Below are positions 8,393-16,399 of a DNA stretch of 64,000 nt, in pieces. The stretch spans positions 2,108,001-2,172,000 of the forward strand of contig JASGKF010000001.1 of assembly GCA_047600765.1 (NCBI GenBank), written 5' to 3'. Every line of letters starts with the position of its first letter. The first letter of the stretch is position 1. Source of the stretch: Viridibacterium sp047600765 (lineage in GTDB: Bacteria; Pseudomonadota; Gammaproteobacteria; Burkholderiales; Rhodocyclaceae). The notes beneath the pieces are model-generated. The model was not told the origin of the DNA, did no database searches, and saw nothing but the letters and a program-made list of their open reading frames with translations. Both the position numbers and the translations under genes were made by a program.

Positions 8393-9025
8393 ATGCAAAT
8401 CGACAAGGTCATCATCAACACCCAGCAACTCGTACAGGTCGACAACGTCTTCGGTAGCCTGCTGCCGAACTACAAGAAGTCGGTCACCATCAACTTCACG
8501 GATGGCAAGGTCAATGACGCGCGCTGGGGCAATGAGCCCAAGATCACCGAGGGGCTGACCAAGCCGTCCGGCGTCAATGTCGATGACGCGAGCAATACTT
8601 GCACGGGCAGCATACTCATCGATCTCAGCCAGATCCTCTCGCAGTCCGTCTCGCCTGCCGGCCGCATCGGCAAGCAGCGTTTCGCGGCGAAGCTCTCCTC
8701 GAAGACTTTCCGCTACAAGACCGTCGTGGTGATTGTGCATGAGCTCATGCACGTGCATCAGGGCTGGCAGCTAGGCAAGGGCTTTGCCCGCGCGCTCCTC
8801 GACGAGAAGATCGCCGCCACGGCACGCGCCAAGGCCAACCTTGCCGAGAATCCGGATTCGGGCGATAGCGCCTACATGCAGAACAACTTCGAGCAAGGTG
8901 CGCGCGACTTCGCGTCGCGCTGGAGCGACGCCAATGCCGACGATGTGCATGCCGGCAAGTTCGACTTCCTGCTGCCCATGATCACCATGCGCGGCATCTT
9001 CCCTGACGAAGCCAAGCCCTTCTGA
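8393..9025 (+). CDS. hypothetical protein with HExxH zinc-metallopeptidase motif
   Basis: This 210-aa protein has no signal peptide. The clear feature is VIVHELMHVHQ, giving an HExxH motif (His116, Glu117, His120) with a further histidine at 122. A glutamate or aspartate downstream (FEQGARDFASRW, about residue 165) could be the third zinc ligand, as in gluzincins. The N-terminal 100 residues are beta-rich with Asn/Asp and no recognised family. It follows the sheath-like gene by 112 bp on the same strand, so it may share its transcript or be a self-contained effector-like protein. Protease activity is inferred from the motif only. Confidence 0.65.
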   Translation: MQIDKVIINTQQLVQVDNVFGSLLPNYKKSVTINFTDGKVNDARWGNEPKITEGLTKPSGVNVDDASNTCTGSILIDLSQILSQSVSPAGRIGKQRFAAKLSSKTFRYKTVVVIVHELMHVHQGWQLGKGFARALLDEKIAATARAKANLAENPDSGDSAYMQNNFEQGARDFASRWSDANADDVHAGKFDFLLPMITMRGIFPDEAKPF

Positions 9026-9052
9026 GACAGGCCGTGCGTGAGCTATGGGGAC

Positions 9053-9850
9053 TCAGCGCAGCTCGAAGTGATAGCTCGCACCGAGCATCAGCTGCGGCTG
9101 GCTGCGGTTGCGCGTGACGGGGCTGTCGCCGGCGTCGCCCAGCAGTACGTTCTCGCGTGCGAGGGCGAACAGGTTCACCGAGTCGGTCACGCGGTAGCGC
9201 AGCATCAGGCCCACGCCGGCACTTTTGATGCCGCTGCCCGCGGCGTAAACCGGCAGGCCGGAATTCAATGACTGTTCGCTGCTGACGCCGAAGTAGCGCT
9301 GCATGTGCTTGTCGTTGGCCCAGGCGACATCGGCCGAAGGGATGAGCGCCAGCTTGTCGTTGAGCCTGAACATGTAGCCCAGTCCCAGTTCCGCCGTGGT
9401 GCTGGTCTTGCCGGCACCGCTGGTAAGGGTCTTGGCGCCGGCCCGCAGGAAGGCGCGCCCGATGCGGTAGTTGCCGAAAGCGCCGACCTCGGTGCCACCT
9501 TTCACGTCGCCCAGCCCGCGCAGTTCCTGGCTGGCAGATTCCTTGCGGCCGCGCTGGTAGCCCAGAGACAGCCCGAGGTTCAGCCCCTCGGCGGGACGCA
9601 CCGACCAGTTGAGGCCGCCTTCGCCCAGCCCGAAGCGGCCGACGGGGCTGTTCACGTAGCCGCGGATGACAGGCAGTGCGCGCAGGGTGTGTTCGTCGCT
9701 GCCTTCATAGCGCGGCCGCAGACCCACACCGCCACCCAGATCGAGGCCGGCGCGGCCGCCGCCTTCGCCGGGCATCTCCTGGGCTTGTGCAGGGAGCGCG
9801 AGGATGAGAGAGGCCGTCAGCACGGGCAGTCGCAGGGCGGGTCGCAGCAT
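9053..9850 (-). CDS. MipA/OmpV-family outer membrane protein
   Basis: This 265-aa protein has a signal peptide (LPVLTASLILALPAQA, then QE) and a barrel-like body of alternating strands that ends in an aromatic-terminated pattern (ASYHFELR). The MipA/OmpV signature is seen in the early GVGLRPRYEGSDEH segment and the following LPVIRGYVN. MipA-type proteins act as outer membrane scaffolds for murein enzymes or as stress-related porins. The start at 9850 is set by the signal peptide; the frame extends upstream without one. It lies between the HExxH gene and the KAP gene but on the opposite strand, so it is not part of that operon. Confidence 0.82.
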   Translation of the reverse strand: MLRPALRLPVLTASLILALPAQAQEMPGEGGGRAGLDLGGGVGLRPRYEGSDEHTLRALPVIRGYVNSPVGRFGLGEGGLNWSVRPAEGLNLGLSLGYQRGRKESASQELRGLGDVKGGTEVGAFGNYRIGRAFLRAGAKTLTSGAGKTSTTAELGLGYMFRLNDKLALIPSADVAWANDKHMQRYFGVSSEQSLNSGLPVYAAGSGIKSAGVGLMLRYRVTDSVNLFALARENVLLGDAGDSPVTRNRSQPQLMLGASYHFELR

Positions 9851-10047
9851 GGTGGGGGCGGTCAGGCAATGAAGGGATCGCGCATTCTTGCGTGTTGCCG
9901 CGTAAACAGCGCGGTCGATTGTGTAAGCGGATGTTGGGACCATCCCGTTGGTGCGCTTGTAAGCCCCTCACCCACCGCCTAGCATGCAGGCATTCCGCTG
10001 CGCGAGACGGTGGTCAATAGCTCGGATGAGCTTCAGAGAGGTCGGCG

Positions 10048-13000
10048 ATGATCGAAATGCAGGGGGGCAGCAGTTCGGAACGTCCGCAGGTGAAAGGTGA
10101 CGACGCGCCGCAGGGTGCGCCAGCGCCGGACAGCGCGCAGCCATCCATTCACCGCAATGCGCCCCTGGTGGGCATCCTGCTGAGCCTGGTGCTGCTGATC
10201 GCGTCCACGGCCTTCGCGATTCGCCAGGCGCCGCATCCCGACATGCTGCGCCCGGTTGGCAACTGGGATGTCGGCAACCCCGGCTGGTGGGCCTGGCCGC
10301 TGGAGCGCAACGCCTTCAAGCGGCAGATCATCCGCGGCCACCTGCGCGACGTGTATCGCCTGCCCGGCACGACCCAGCTGTGGGCGGTGGGTGAAGGCGG
10401 CCTGATCCTGCATTCGAGCGATGGCGGCGAGCACTGGACGCAGCAGCACCCAGAGCCGCCGAAGCCCCGCACCACCAGCTTCAGCCCGATCAGCGCCGCG
10501 CAGGCTGTGGACGACAAGCAGCAGTACGCAGCGCCTTCCAAAGCCGTGCCGCGTGAAAAGCTGCCACCGAAGCAGGCCTACGAGAACCAGCAGGTGCAGC
10601 AGCCGGCAGCGCCCGACAGCAAGGCGCCCGTCACGGACAGCAAGAGCGCGCCAGTTGCCGACAAGGGTCAGGCAACGCGCCAGCCGCCGCGCGCCACGCC
10701 ACGTCCCGAGCCGAAGGACCCGCTGACGGCAGACCTGGGCGGCGTGTACTTCATCGATGCGCAGCAGGGCTGGGCTGTCGGCGGACACGGCGCAGTGCTG
10801 AAGACCGAAGACGGTGGCGAGAGCTGGGAGGCGGTGAACGTTGGTGCGCAGACCGATTTCGGCGGCGTTGTCTTCTCGGCAGATGGCAAGCGCGGCTGGG
10901 TGTTGCCGGCGCAGTCGTCGGGCAATGCGCGCGTGTCGCAGGACGGTGGACGTAGCTGGTCGGCGAGTTCGCTGGGCAGCCTGTCCATGCTCGATGCGGC
11001 GCCAGCGCTGGGCAGTGATCGCAACGCGCTGGCCTTGCGTGGCGGTTCGCGGGGTCTGCTTCGCAATGGCGGCAAGGAGTCCTGGTTCATCGAGCCGGCC
11101 GGTGCTGGCAGTCGCCTGAGTCGCGAACGCGGCGAGCCGCGCGAGACGCAGACGCTGGCCGAGTGGCCCGACTTCCGCGCGCTGGCGCTGCAGGTGTCGG
11201 CCGACGGCCAGCGCATCGTGCTGAGTGGCGAGCGCGGCATGATCCGCAGCAGCCGCGACGGCGGTCGCAGCTGGCAGGACGCCACCGCCGTCGGCGGTGA
11301 CCTGCATGCCCTGCAGTGCGACGACACGCTGGATGACTGCGTCATCGTCGGCGATCAGGGGACGGTGCTGCGCGGCAATCTCGAAGGCGGCTGGCGACGC
11401 ATCACCGCGGGTGCCGGCGCCAACCTGTTGTGGGCACGCGTGGGCAGCAGCGTGGACCTCGACGTGCTGACGGCCAACAACCTGCAATTGCGCAGTCGCG
11501 ACGAAGGCGAGACCTGGTCGGTGCTGGCGCGCAACACCCTGCCGGCCGACGTGACGCGCACGGGCAGCGTGCAGCCCTCGCGCTTCATCGATGGCAACTA
11601 CCAGTGGCGGGTCGGGCCGAAGGGCTATGCCGAGCGCAGTGAGGACGGCGGCAAGACCGTGAGCCGTGTCGACACGGGCACGCAGGCCTGGCTGACGGGT
11701 GTGGTGTTCCTTGCCGACCATAAGCGCGGCTGGATCGCCGGTGACGACGGCAACATCCTTGTGACGCAGGACGGCGGCAAGAGCTGGAAGAAGCAGGGCA
11801 CACCGACGCGCAACTGGCTATGGCACATCGGCATGAATCCGGATGGCCGTACGGGCCGCGCGGTCGGGGCATACGGCACGGTGCTGCTGACCAATGACGG
11901 TGGTGCGCACTGGCGCGAAGCGGCGGACTACGTGCGTTACCCCGCGCCCTGGTTCTGGCTGGTCTTCTTCGGCTGTGGCATCGCACTGGCCGTGCTGGTG
12001 CCGCGCCATCTGCGCAGTCGCCAGCCTTCGGTCAACCAGGGTGAAGGGGCCGCCGCGGCATTCGACGCCGACCAGCCGGTGACTGACGTGAAGCAGGATC
12101 GTCTGGGCTATCGCCCGGCCATCGAGGCGATGGCCGACTTCCTGCGCAACGCGGCGACCGAGCCGCGCATCACGCTGGCGATTACCGGTGAGTGGGGCAG
12201 CGGCAAGTCGTCGATGATGCGCATGCTGCAGACCGAGATGGCGGCCAAGGGTTACCGCACGGCCTGGTTCAATGCCTGGCACCACCAGCAGGAAGGTCGT
12301 CAGCTCACCGCGCTGTTCAACGTCGTGCGCCGGCAGGCCGTGCCGAAATTCTTCCGCCAGCCGCTGGCCGCGCTGCGTGTGCGTTCGCGACTGATCTGGG
12401 GACGCAGTGCGTTCTACAAGTTCGTCTGCATCGCCGTGCCGCTGTGCGGGCTGGTCGCACTTGGTGACTTCTCGCGTCAGTCCGACGCGCTCGAACGCCT
12501 CAAGTGGTGGACCGCGCATCAGCTGCTGCAATGGGATCGCGTCGTCATCACCGACAAGAGTCTCGACAAGCTCAAACCGGTGCTCACGCGCACGGCGGCT
12601 GAATCGTCGAGCAGCAGCGCGGCGGCCGATACCGATGGCAGTGATGCGCCCGCAAACGGTGTGTCCACGGCTGGCAATGTGAAGGCGGCCGTGCAGCTGT
12701 CGCAACGCTCGCCAGTGCGGCCCGAGGTCTTCAACTACATGAAGAGCGCCCTGGTGTGGGAGTCCGGCAGCGGCAACCCCAGCGGGCGTTGCGGCGACAA
12801 GCGCAACATTGCCGACGAAGACCGCTGCGTCTTCAAGCAGCCGGCCCAGCTCATCGCCACCATCGAGCAGCGCGTCGGGCCGCTGTGGCCCAGCGAGCGC
12901 GAAGCCATCCTCAAGGCGGCCGAGTCGATTCCGCTCAAGCCGCTGTTCCCGGCACTCGAACATTTCATCGTGCCCTTGCTGGGCCTGTTCACCCTGCTGT

Positions 13001-14334
13001 TCACGCGCGGCATGACGGTGTATGGCTTGCAGATCCTCGCACCGCTGCAGAGCCTGCTCGGCGCCAAGTCGGACAACGGCGGCAAGGAAGCCAGCGGCTC
13101 GGTCGAGCACTACCGGCGCGAGTTCTGCCTGCTCACCGAGGCGCTTGACGGGCGCCTGCTGATCTTCATCGACGACATCGACCGCTGCAATCCCGACACC
13201 GTCAACAGCATCATGGAGCTGACCAACTACCTCGTCGATGTCGGCCGCTGCTTCGTCGTGCTGGGCATGGCGATGGAGCGAGTCAAGGCCAGCATCAAGC
13301 CGCCCAACGACAAGGCCGAGGCCGACTACGCTGACAAGTATCTGCGCAAGCTCGTGCACATCGAGTTGCCGGTGCCCATCGCCAGCGCGCAGGAGAGTCT
13401 GGGCCTGTTCGCGCAGCGCAAACCTCCGACTGAAGACAACCCGCGCACGGCCGAGCGCCGGCGCTGGCTGGCCGAGTGGTGGCACATGCTGCGCCCCTGG
13501 TTGCTGCGCCTGCTGATTGTCGTGCTCACTCTGGGCGCCATGACGCTGGCGGTCAGCATGGGTCGCGTGCTCAACAACTACCGTCAGTTGCCTGCGCTGA
13601 AGATCGTCGAACCGGATCGCGTCGCGACAGCACCTGCTGCGCCGGGCCGCACTGGCACGAGCACCACCACGCTGTCGCCCCTGGTCGACCCCGATCGCAG
13701 CGGCCCCGTGCCCGAAGCCGATCTCGCACTGGGTGGTGGCGACATCGGCCTCAGCGAGCCCGAGGTCACCAACATGCCCTGGCGCTCGCTGGGCCTCGCC
13801 GCCTTCGTGATGCTGCTCGCCCTGGCCCTGCGCAGTTCGCAAGTGCTGCAGGAACGCGTGCTGCTCGCCTTGGGCAGCGCCCTGCGCACACGCGACTCCG
13901 AACGCTTCCGCGAAGCCGTGCAGCTGTGGCTCGACGTTGTGCGCCTGCACGACAACACGCCGCGCGGCATCAAGCGTTTCTGCAACCGTGCGCGGCTGTT
14001 GTCGATCTACGAGAAGCAGGATGTAGCGGCCTTGAAGCGGGAGGGGCAGACCGATCTGCAGCCGACGCCCGAGATGCACATCGTGGCGCTGGCGGCGATC
14101 CATCATGTGTCGCCGGATCTTCTTGGGAGGCTTGTGCCAGATGAGCCGGGCGAGGTGCCTCACGCAATCAGTTTGGCGGAAGCAGTATTTAAGGACGAAC
14201 CAGATGAGACAGAAATTCAGCAGAAAGATGTATTGCAGACTGCCTATGCTAATCATATGAAGGCATTTGGCTGGCCGGGAGAGCTTGAAATTCTTCGCTT
14301 CGCTGAACGCGTGGAGCGCATCGCTGTGCGATGA
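10048..14334 (+). CDS. giant membrane protein: YCF48-type beta-propeller repeats fused to KAP P-loop NTPase
   Basis: This 1428-aa protein starts with a short cytoplasmic tail and a membrane helix (about 39-60). Residues about 100-630 hold many copies of a YCF48/BNR-like repeat with the core GWAVGGHG...DGGESW (for example near 242 and near 561), interrupted by a Pro/Gln/Lys-rich low-complexity linker (about 150-225). A second helix (about 634-655) returns the chain to the cytoplasm. A KAP NTPase follows with Walker A GEWGSGKSS (from 714) and Walker B LLIFIDDIDRC (about 1037-1045). Helices are inserted near 790, 972, 1152 and 1246, as in KAP proteins. Topology suggests an exported propeller linked to an intracellular ATPase. 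An SD-like gagagg precedes the ATG. Confidence 0.85.
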   Translation: MIEMQGGSSSERPQVKGDDAPQGAPAPDSAQPSIHRNAPLVGILLSLVLLIASTAFAIRQAPHPDMLRPVGNWDVGNPGWWAWPLERNAFKRQIIRGHLRDVYRLPGTTQLWAVGEGGLILHSSDGGEHWTQQHPEPPKPRTTSFSPISAAQAVDDKQQYAAPSKAVPREKLPPKQAYENQQVQQPAAPDSKAPVTDSKSAPVADKGQATRQPPRATPRPEPKDPLTADLGGVYFIDAQQGWAVGGHGAVLKTEDGGESWEAVNVGAQTDFGGVVFSADGKRGWVLPAQSSGNARVSQDGGRSWSASSLGSLSMLDAAPALGSDRNALALRGGSRGLLRNGGKESWFIEPAGAGSRLSRERGEPRETQTLAEWPDFRALALQVSADGQRIVLSGERGMIRSSRDGGRSWQDATAVGGDLHALQCDDTLDDCVIVGDQGTVLRGNLEGGWRRITAGAGANLLWARVGSSVDLDVLTANNLQLRSRDEGETWSVLARNTLPADVTRTGSVQPSRFIDGNYQWRVGPKGYAERSEDGGKTVSRVDTGTQAWLTGVVFLADHKRGWIAGDDGNILVTQDGGKSWKKQGTPTRNWLWHIGMNPDGRTGRAVGAYGTVLLTNDGGAHWREAADYVRYPAPWFWLVFFGCGIALAVLVPRHLRSRQPSVNQGEGAAAAFDADQPVTDVKQDRLGYRPAIEAMADFLRNAATEPRITLAITGEWGSGKSSMMRMLQTEMAAKGYRTAWFNAWHHQQEGRQLTALFNVVRRQAVPKFFRQPLAALRVRSRLIWGRSAFYKFVCIAVPLCGLVALGDFSRQSDALERLKWWTAHQLLQWDRVVITDKSLDKLKPVLTRTAAESSSSSAAADTDGSDAPANGVSTAGNVKAAVQLSQRSPVRPEVFNYMKSALVWESGSGNPSGRCGDKRNIADEDRCVFKQPAQLIATIEQRVGPLWPSEREAILKAAESIPLKPLFPALEHFIVPLLGLFTLLFTRGMTVYGLQILAPLQSLLGAKSDNGGKEASGSVEHYRREFCLLTEALDGRLLIFIDDIDRCNPDTVNSIMELTNYLVDVGRCFVVLGMAMERVKASIKPPNDKAEADYADKYLRKLVHIELPVPIASAQESLGLFAQRKPPTEDNPRTAERRRWLAEWWHMLRPWLLRLLIVVLTLGAMTLAVSMGRVLNNYRQLPALKIVEPDRVATAPAAPGRTGTSTTTLSPLVDPDRSGPVPEADLALGGGDIGLSEPEVTNMPWRSLGLAAFVMLLALALRSSQVLQERVLLALGSALRTRDSERFREAVQLWLDVVRLHDNTPRGIKRFCNRARLLSIYEKQDVAALKREGQTDLQPTPEMHIVALAAIHHVSPDLLGRLVPDEPGEVPHAISLAEAVFKDEPDETEIQQKDVLQTAYANHMKAFGWPGELEILRFAERVERIAVR

Positions 14335-14335
14335 G

Positions 14336-14478
14336 GTTCCCTCCCCCTGAGGGGGAGGGTGCCCCGCAAGGGGCGGGAGAGGGGGAAAAGCTTCGCGCCC
14401 CTCAAGCAGTTCGCATTGGGCACGCACCCTTCCCCCTCTCCCGGCCTCCGGCCACCCTCTCCCTCAGGGAGAGGGAAC
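14336..14478. repeat. inverted pair of GC-rich REP-like elements
   Basis: Directly after the KAP gene are two complex GC-rich palindromic units in opposite orientation. The left arm (14336-14387) contains ccccctgagggggagg and a ggcgggagaggggga tail. The right arm (14430-14478) contains ttccccctctcccgg, ccggcctccggcc and ccctcagggagaggg. Each arm forms its own hairpin and the arms are complementary to each other. This is the arrangement of bacterial interspersed mosaic elements. The rest of the gap up to 14629 contains nothing else I recognise. Confidence 0.7.
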
Positions 14479-14629
14479 GGCAACGCATGCCATCAAACGC
14501 TCCTCCTCGCCCGCTTGCGGGAAAGTGGACTGTACCGGCCACCCCACCAGTACATCACCGGCCTTCCCCTGACTGACGCCGACACGGCTTATCGGTGATA
14601 CTGATCCGTCGTTCCTGCCGGAGCCGGGC

Positions 14630-15862
14630 ATGCCCACCTCATTTCTTCCAACTCGTCTTCCCACCTACTGGATCATCACCCTTCTCGCCGCCGCCACGCT
14701 GATGGTCACCATGGGGGCGCGGCAGTCGCTGGGCCTGTTCGTGTCGCCGATCAACACCACGACCGGTGTGGGGGTCGCCAGCATCAGCCTCGCCATGGCC
14801 ATCGGCCAGTTCGTGTGGGGCGCGGTGCAGCCCTTCACGGGCGCGATTGCCGACCGCTACGGCCCCGGCCGAGTCATTGCTGCTGGCCTGATCCTGCTGG
14901 CAGCGGGTAGCGCGCTGACGCCTTTCGTGGATTCGACCTTCGGCCTGTGCATCACGCTGGGCCTGCTGTCGGCAGCGGGCTCCGGCTCGGGCAGCTTCTC
15001 GGTGCTCATCACCGCCGCTGCGCAACGCCTGCCGGCCGAACGACGCGGCTTTGCCTCGGGCGTCATCAACGCCGGCGGCTCCTTCGGCCAGTTCGTCTTC
15101 GCGCCTGTACTGCAGAAGCTGATCCAGGTCTTCGGCTGGATGGGTGCCATGTGGTCGCTCGCTGCGATCACGCTGATGGCCATGCCGCTTGCATTCGGCT
15201 TGCGGCGTCCACCGCAGACGGCGGAAGAGAAGAAGGCCGCACAGAATGACGGGCCGGGCCTCGGCGCGACGGTGAAGAGTGCGATGCGCGACCACAGCTA
15301 CCTGCTGCTGCACGCCGGCTTCTTCACCTGTGGTTTCCACATCGCCTTCCTTGTCACCCACTTGCCGGGCGAGGTCGATCTGTGTGGCCTGCCAGCCGGC
15401 GTGGCGAGCTGGTCGCTGGCCATCATCGGCCTCGCCAACATCGTCGGCAGCCTCTGTGCCGGCTGGGCCGTGCAGCGCTATCGCAGCAAGTACGTGCTGT
15501 TCTGGATGTACGGCTCGCGCGCCGTACTGGTGCTGCTGTACCTGATGGCACCGAAGACTGCGCTGACCTTTTACATCTTCGCCGCCGGGCTGGGCGTCAC
15601 CTGGCTCGCCACCGTACCACCCACCGCGTCAGTAGTCGGCAAGCTGTTCGGCAGCAAGTATCTGGGCACCCTGTTCGGCCTCACACTGCTGAGCCACCAG
15701 GTCGGTGGCTTCTTCGGCGCCTGGCTGGGAGGCCTCGCGATCACGCAGCTGGGGGACTACTCGCTGATGTGGTGGGCCGACATTGCACTTGCGGCCACGG
15801 CAGCGCTGTGCAACCTGCCGATCCGCGAGGCGAAGATAGTGCCGGCGGCGCAGCCGGCTTGA
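14630..15862 (+). CDS. MFS transporter (monocarboxylate/YbfB-like)
   Basis: This 410-aa protein has 12 predicted membrane helices. The loop 2-3 motif of the major facilitator superfamily is present in GAIADRYGPGRV (about residues 74-86). The N-terminal stretch LMVTMGARQSLGLFVSPI is typical of organic-anion and monocarboxylate-type MFS carriers. An intracellular loop with PPQTAEEKK separates the halves. The substrate is not determinable from sequence. It has its own upstream spacer after the REP-like block and no co-directional partner. Confidence 0.85.
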   Translation: MPTSFLPTRLPTYWIITLLAAATLMVTMGARQSLGLFVSPINTTTGVGVASISLAMAIGQFVWGAVQPFTGAIADRYGPGRVIAAGLILLAAGSALTPFVDSTFGLCITLGLLSAAGSGSGSFSVLITAAAQRLPAERRGFASGVINAGGSFGQFVFAPVLQKLIQVFGWMGAMWSLAAITLMAMPLAFGLRRPPQTAEEKKAAQNDGPGLGATVKSAMRDHSYLLLHAGFFTCGFHIAFLVTHLPGEVDLCGLPAGVASWSLAIIGLANIVGSLCAGWAVQRYRSKYVLFWMYGSRAVLVLLYLMAPKTALTFYIFAAGLGVTWLATVPPTASVVGKLFGSKYLGTLFGLTLLSHQVGGFFGAWLGGLAITQLGDYSLMWWADIALAATAALCNLPIREAKIVPAAQPA

Positions 15863-15910
15863 TGCCTGAATGATGTGGCGGGATGCTACCCCGCCACATG
15901 GCAAGTCACT

Positions 15911-16165
15911 TCATATGACGAAATCCGAGACCGTCAAAACCAATCGTTCATTTGGTCCAGGCCAGCCAAAAATAAGGCATTTGCGCAGGGCAGCACCCTC
16001 GATCTCATCGCGGTTCTTTTCGAATGCCGCAACCACAGACAAGCTGCTGACCAAATCGGAGCCAAATATTTGGCTCATCACTTCGTACGAAACCTCGCAT
16101 CGCTGCCAAGCTCCGTCCTCTCTGAAAATACTGAAGCTATGGTTACCGAAACCAACTTGGAACAT
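15911..16165 (-). CDS. small cytoplasmic protein, DUF1488-like
   Basis: This 84-aa ORF lies in a distinctly AT-richer stretch (about 15.87-16.38 kb). A good ribosome-binding site (AGGAG, 8 bases before the ATG at 16165) supports this strand over two overlapping plus-strand ORFs. Its pattern of a central CEVSYEVMSQIFG segment, AFEKNRDEIEGAAL and a terminal ERLVLTVSDF resembles DUF1488 proteins, whose function is unknown. The match is by eye and needs a profile search. Base composition differs from its neighbours, so recent acquisition is possible. It is convergent with the MFS gene. Confidence 0.55.
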   Translation of the reverse strand: MFQVGFGNHSFSIFREDGAWQRCEVSYEVMSQIFGSDLVSSLSVVAAFEKNRDEIEGAALRKCLIFGWPGPNERLVLTVSDFVI

Positions 16166-16260
16166 TTCAAACTCCTATTGAAAAAGAATTCTCTTTGTAT
16201 CAATAGGCGCCTGTTCAAGAAAACGGTGATATCTCGAGCGACTTAGACAACAATTGTTTT

Positions 16261-16305
16261 CAGTCGCTACGCTGTGACCAATTCAAATTCACAACGTAGC
16301 GGCTG
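16261..16305. repeat. 17-bp imperfect inverted repeat in AT-rich spacer
   Basis: The arms are 16261-16277 (cagtcgctacgctgtga) and 16289-16305 (tcacaacgtagcggctg), with 15 of 17 positions pairing and an 11-base loop. There is no T-run directly after either arm, so it is not an ordinary intrinsic terminator. It lies between the end of the Bug-receptor gene and the start of the DUF1488-like gene. It could be an operator, an attenuating hairpin or a remnant of a mobile element. Confidence 0.45.
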
Positions 16306-16399
16306 AACTTTCAGAGTTGGCTACAGTTTTTTCACGCCGCAACGTTGTGCTGGAACAATCGCTCTAGTCTTTGGCCGCCGATATTTCCCCAGCACCGAT

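Noticed and set aside
10033..11721. 562-aa open frame on the minus strand opposite the repeat region
   Set aside because: No ribosome-binding site or recognisable domain; the plus frame has repeated DGGxSW motifs.
6922..14334. Complete type VI secretion system
   Set aside because: Only the fused sheath-like protein is present; no ClpV, Hcp, VgrG, baseplate or membrane-complex gene was found.
11818..14427. 869-aa open frame on the minus strand opposite the KAP gene
   Set aside because: It is a high-GC antisense shadow: the plus strand has clear KAP motifs, and the minus frame lacks any family pattern.
15870..16246. Two plus-strand ORFs in the AT-rich islet
   Set aside because: They overlap the minus-strand ORF that has a good ribosome-binding site and show no family features.
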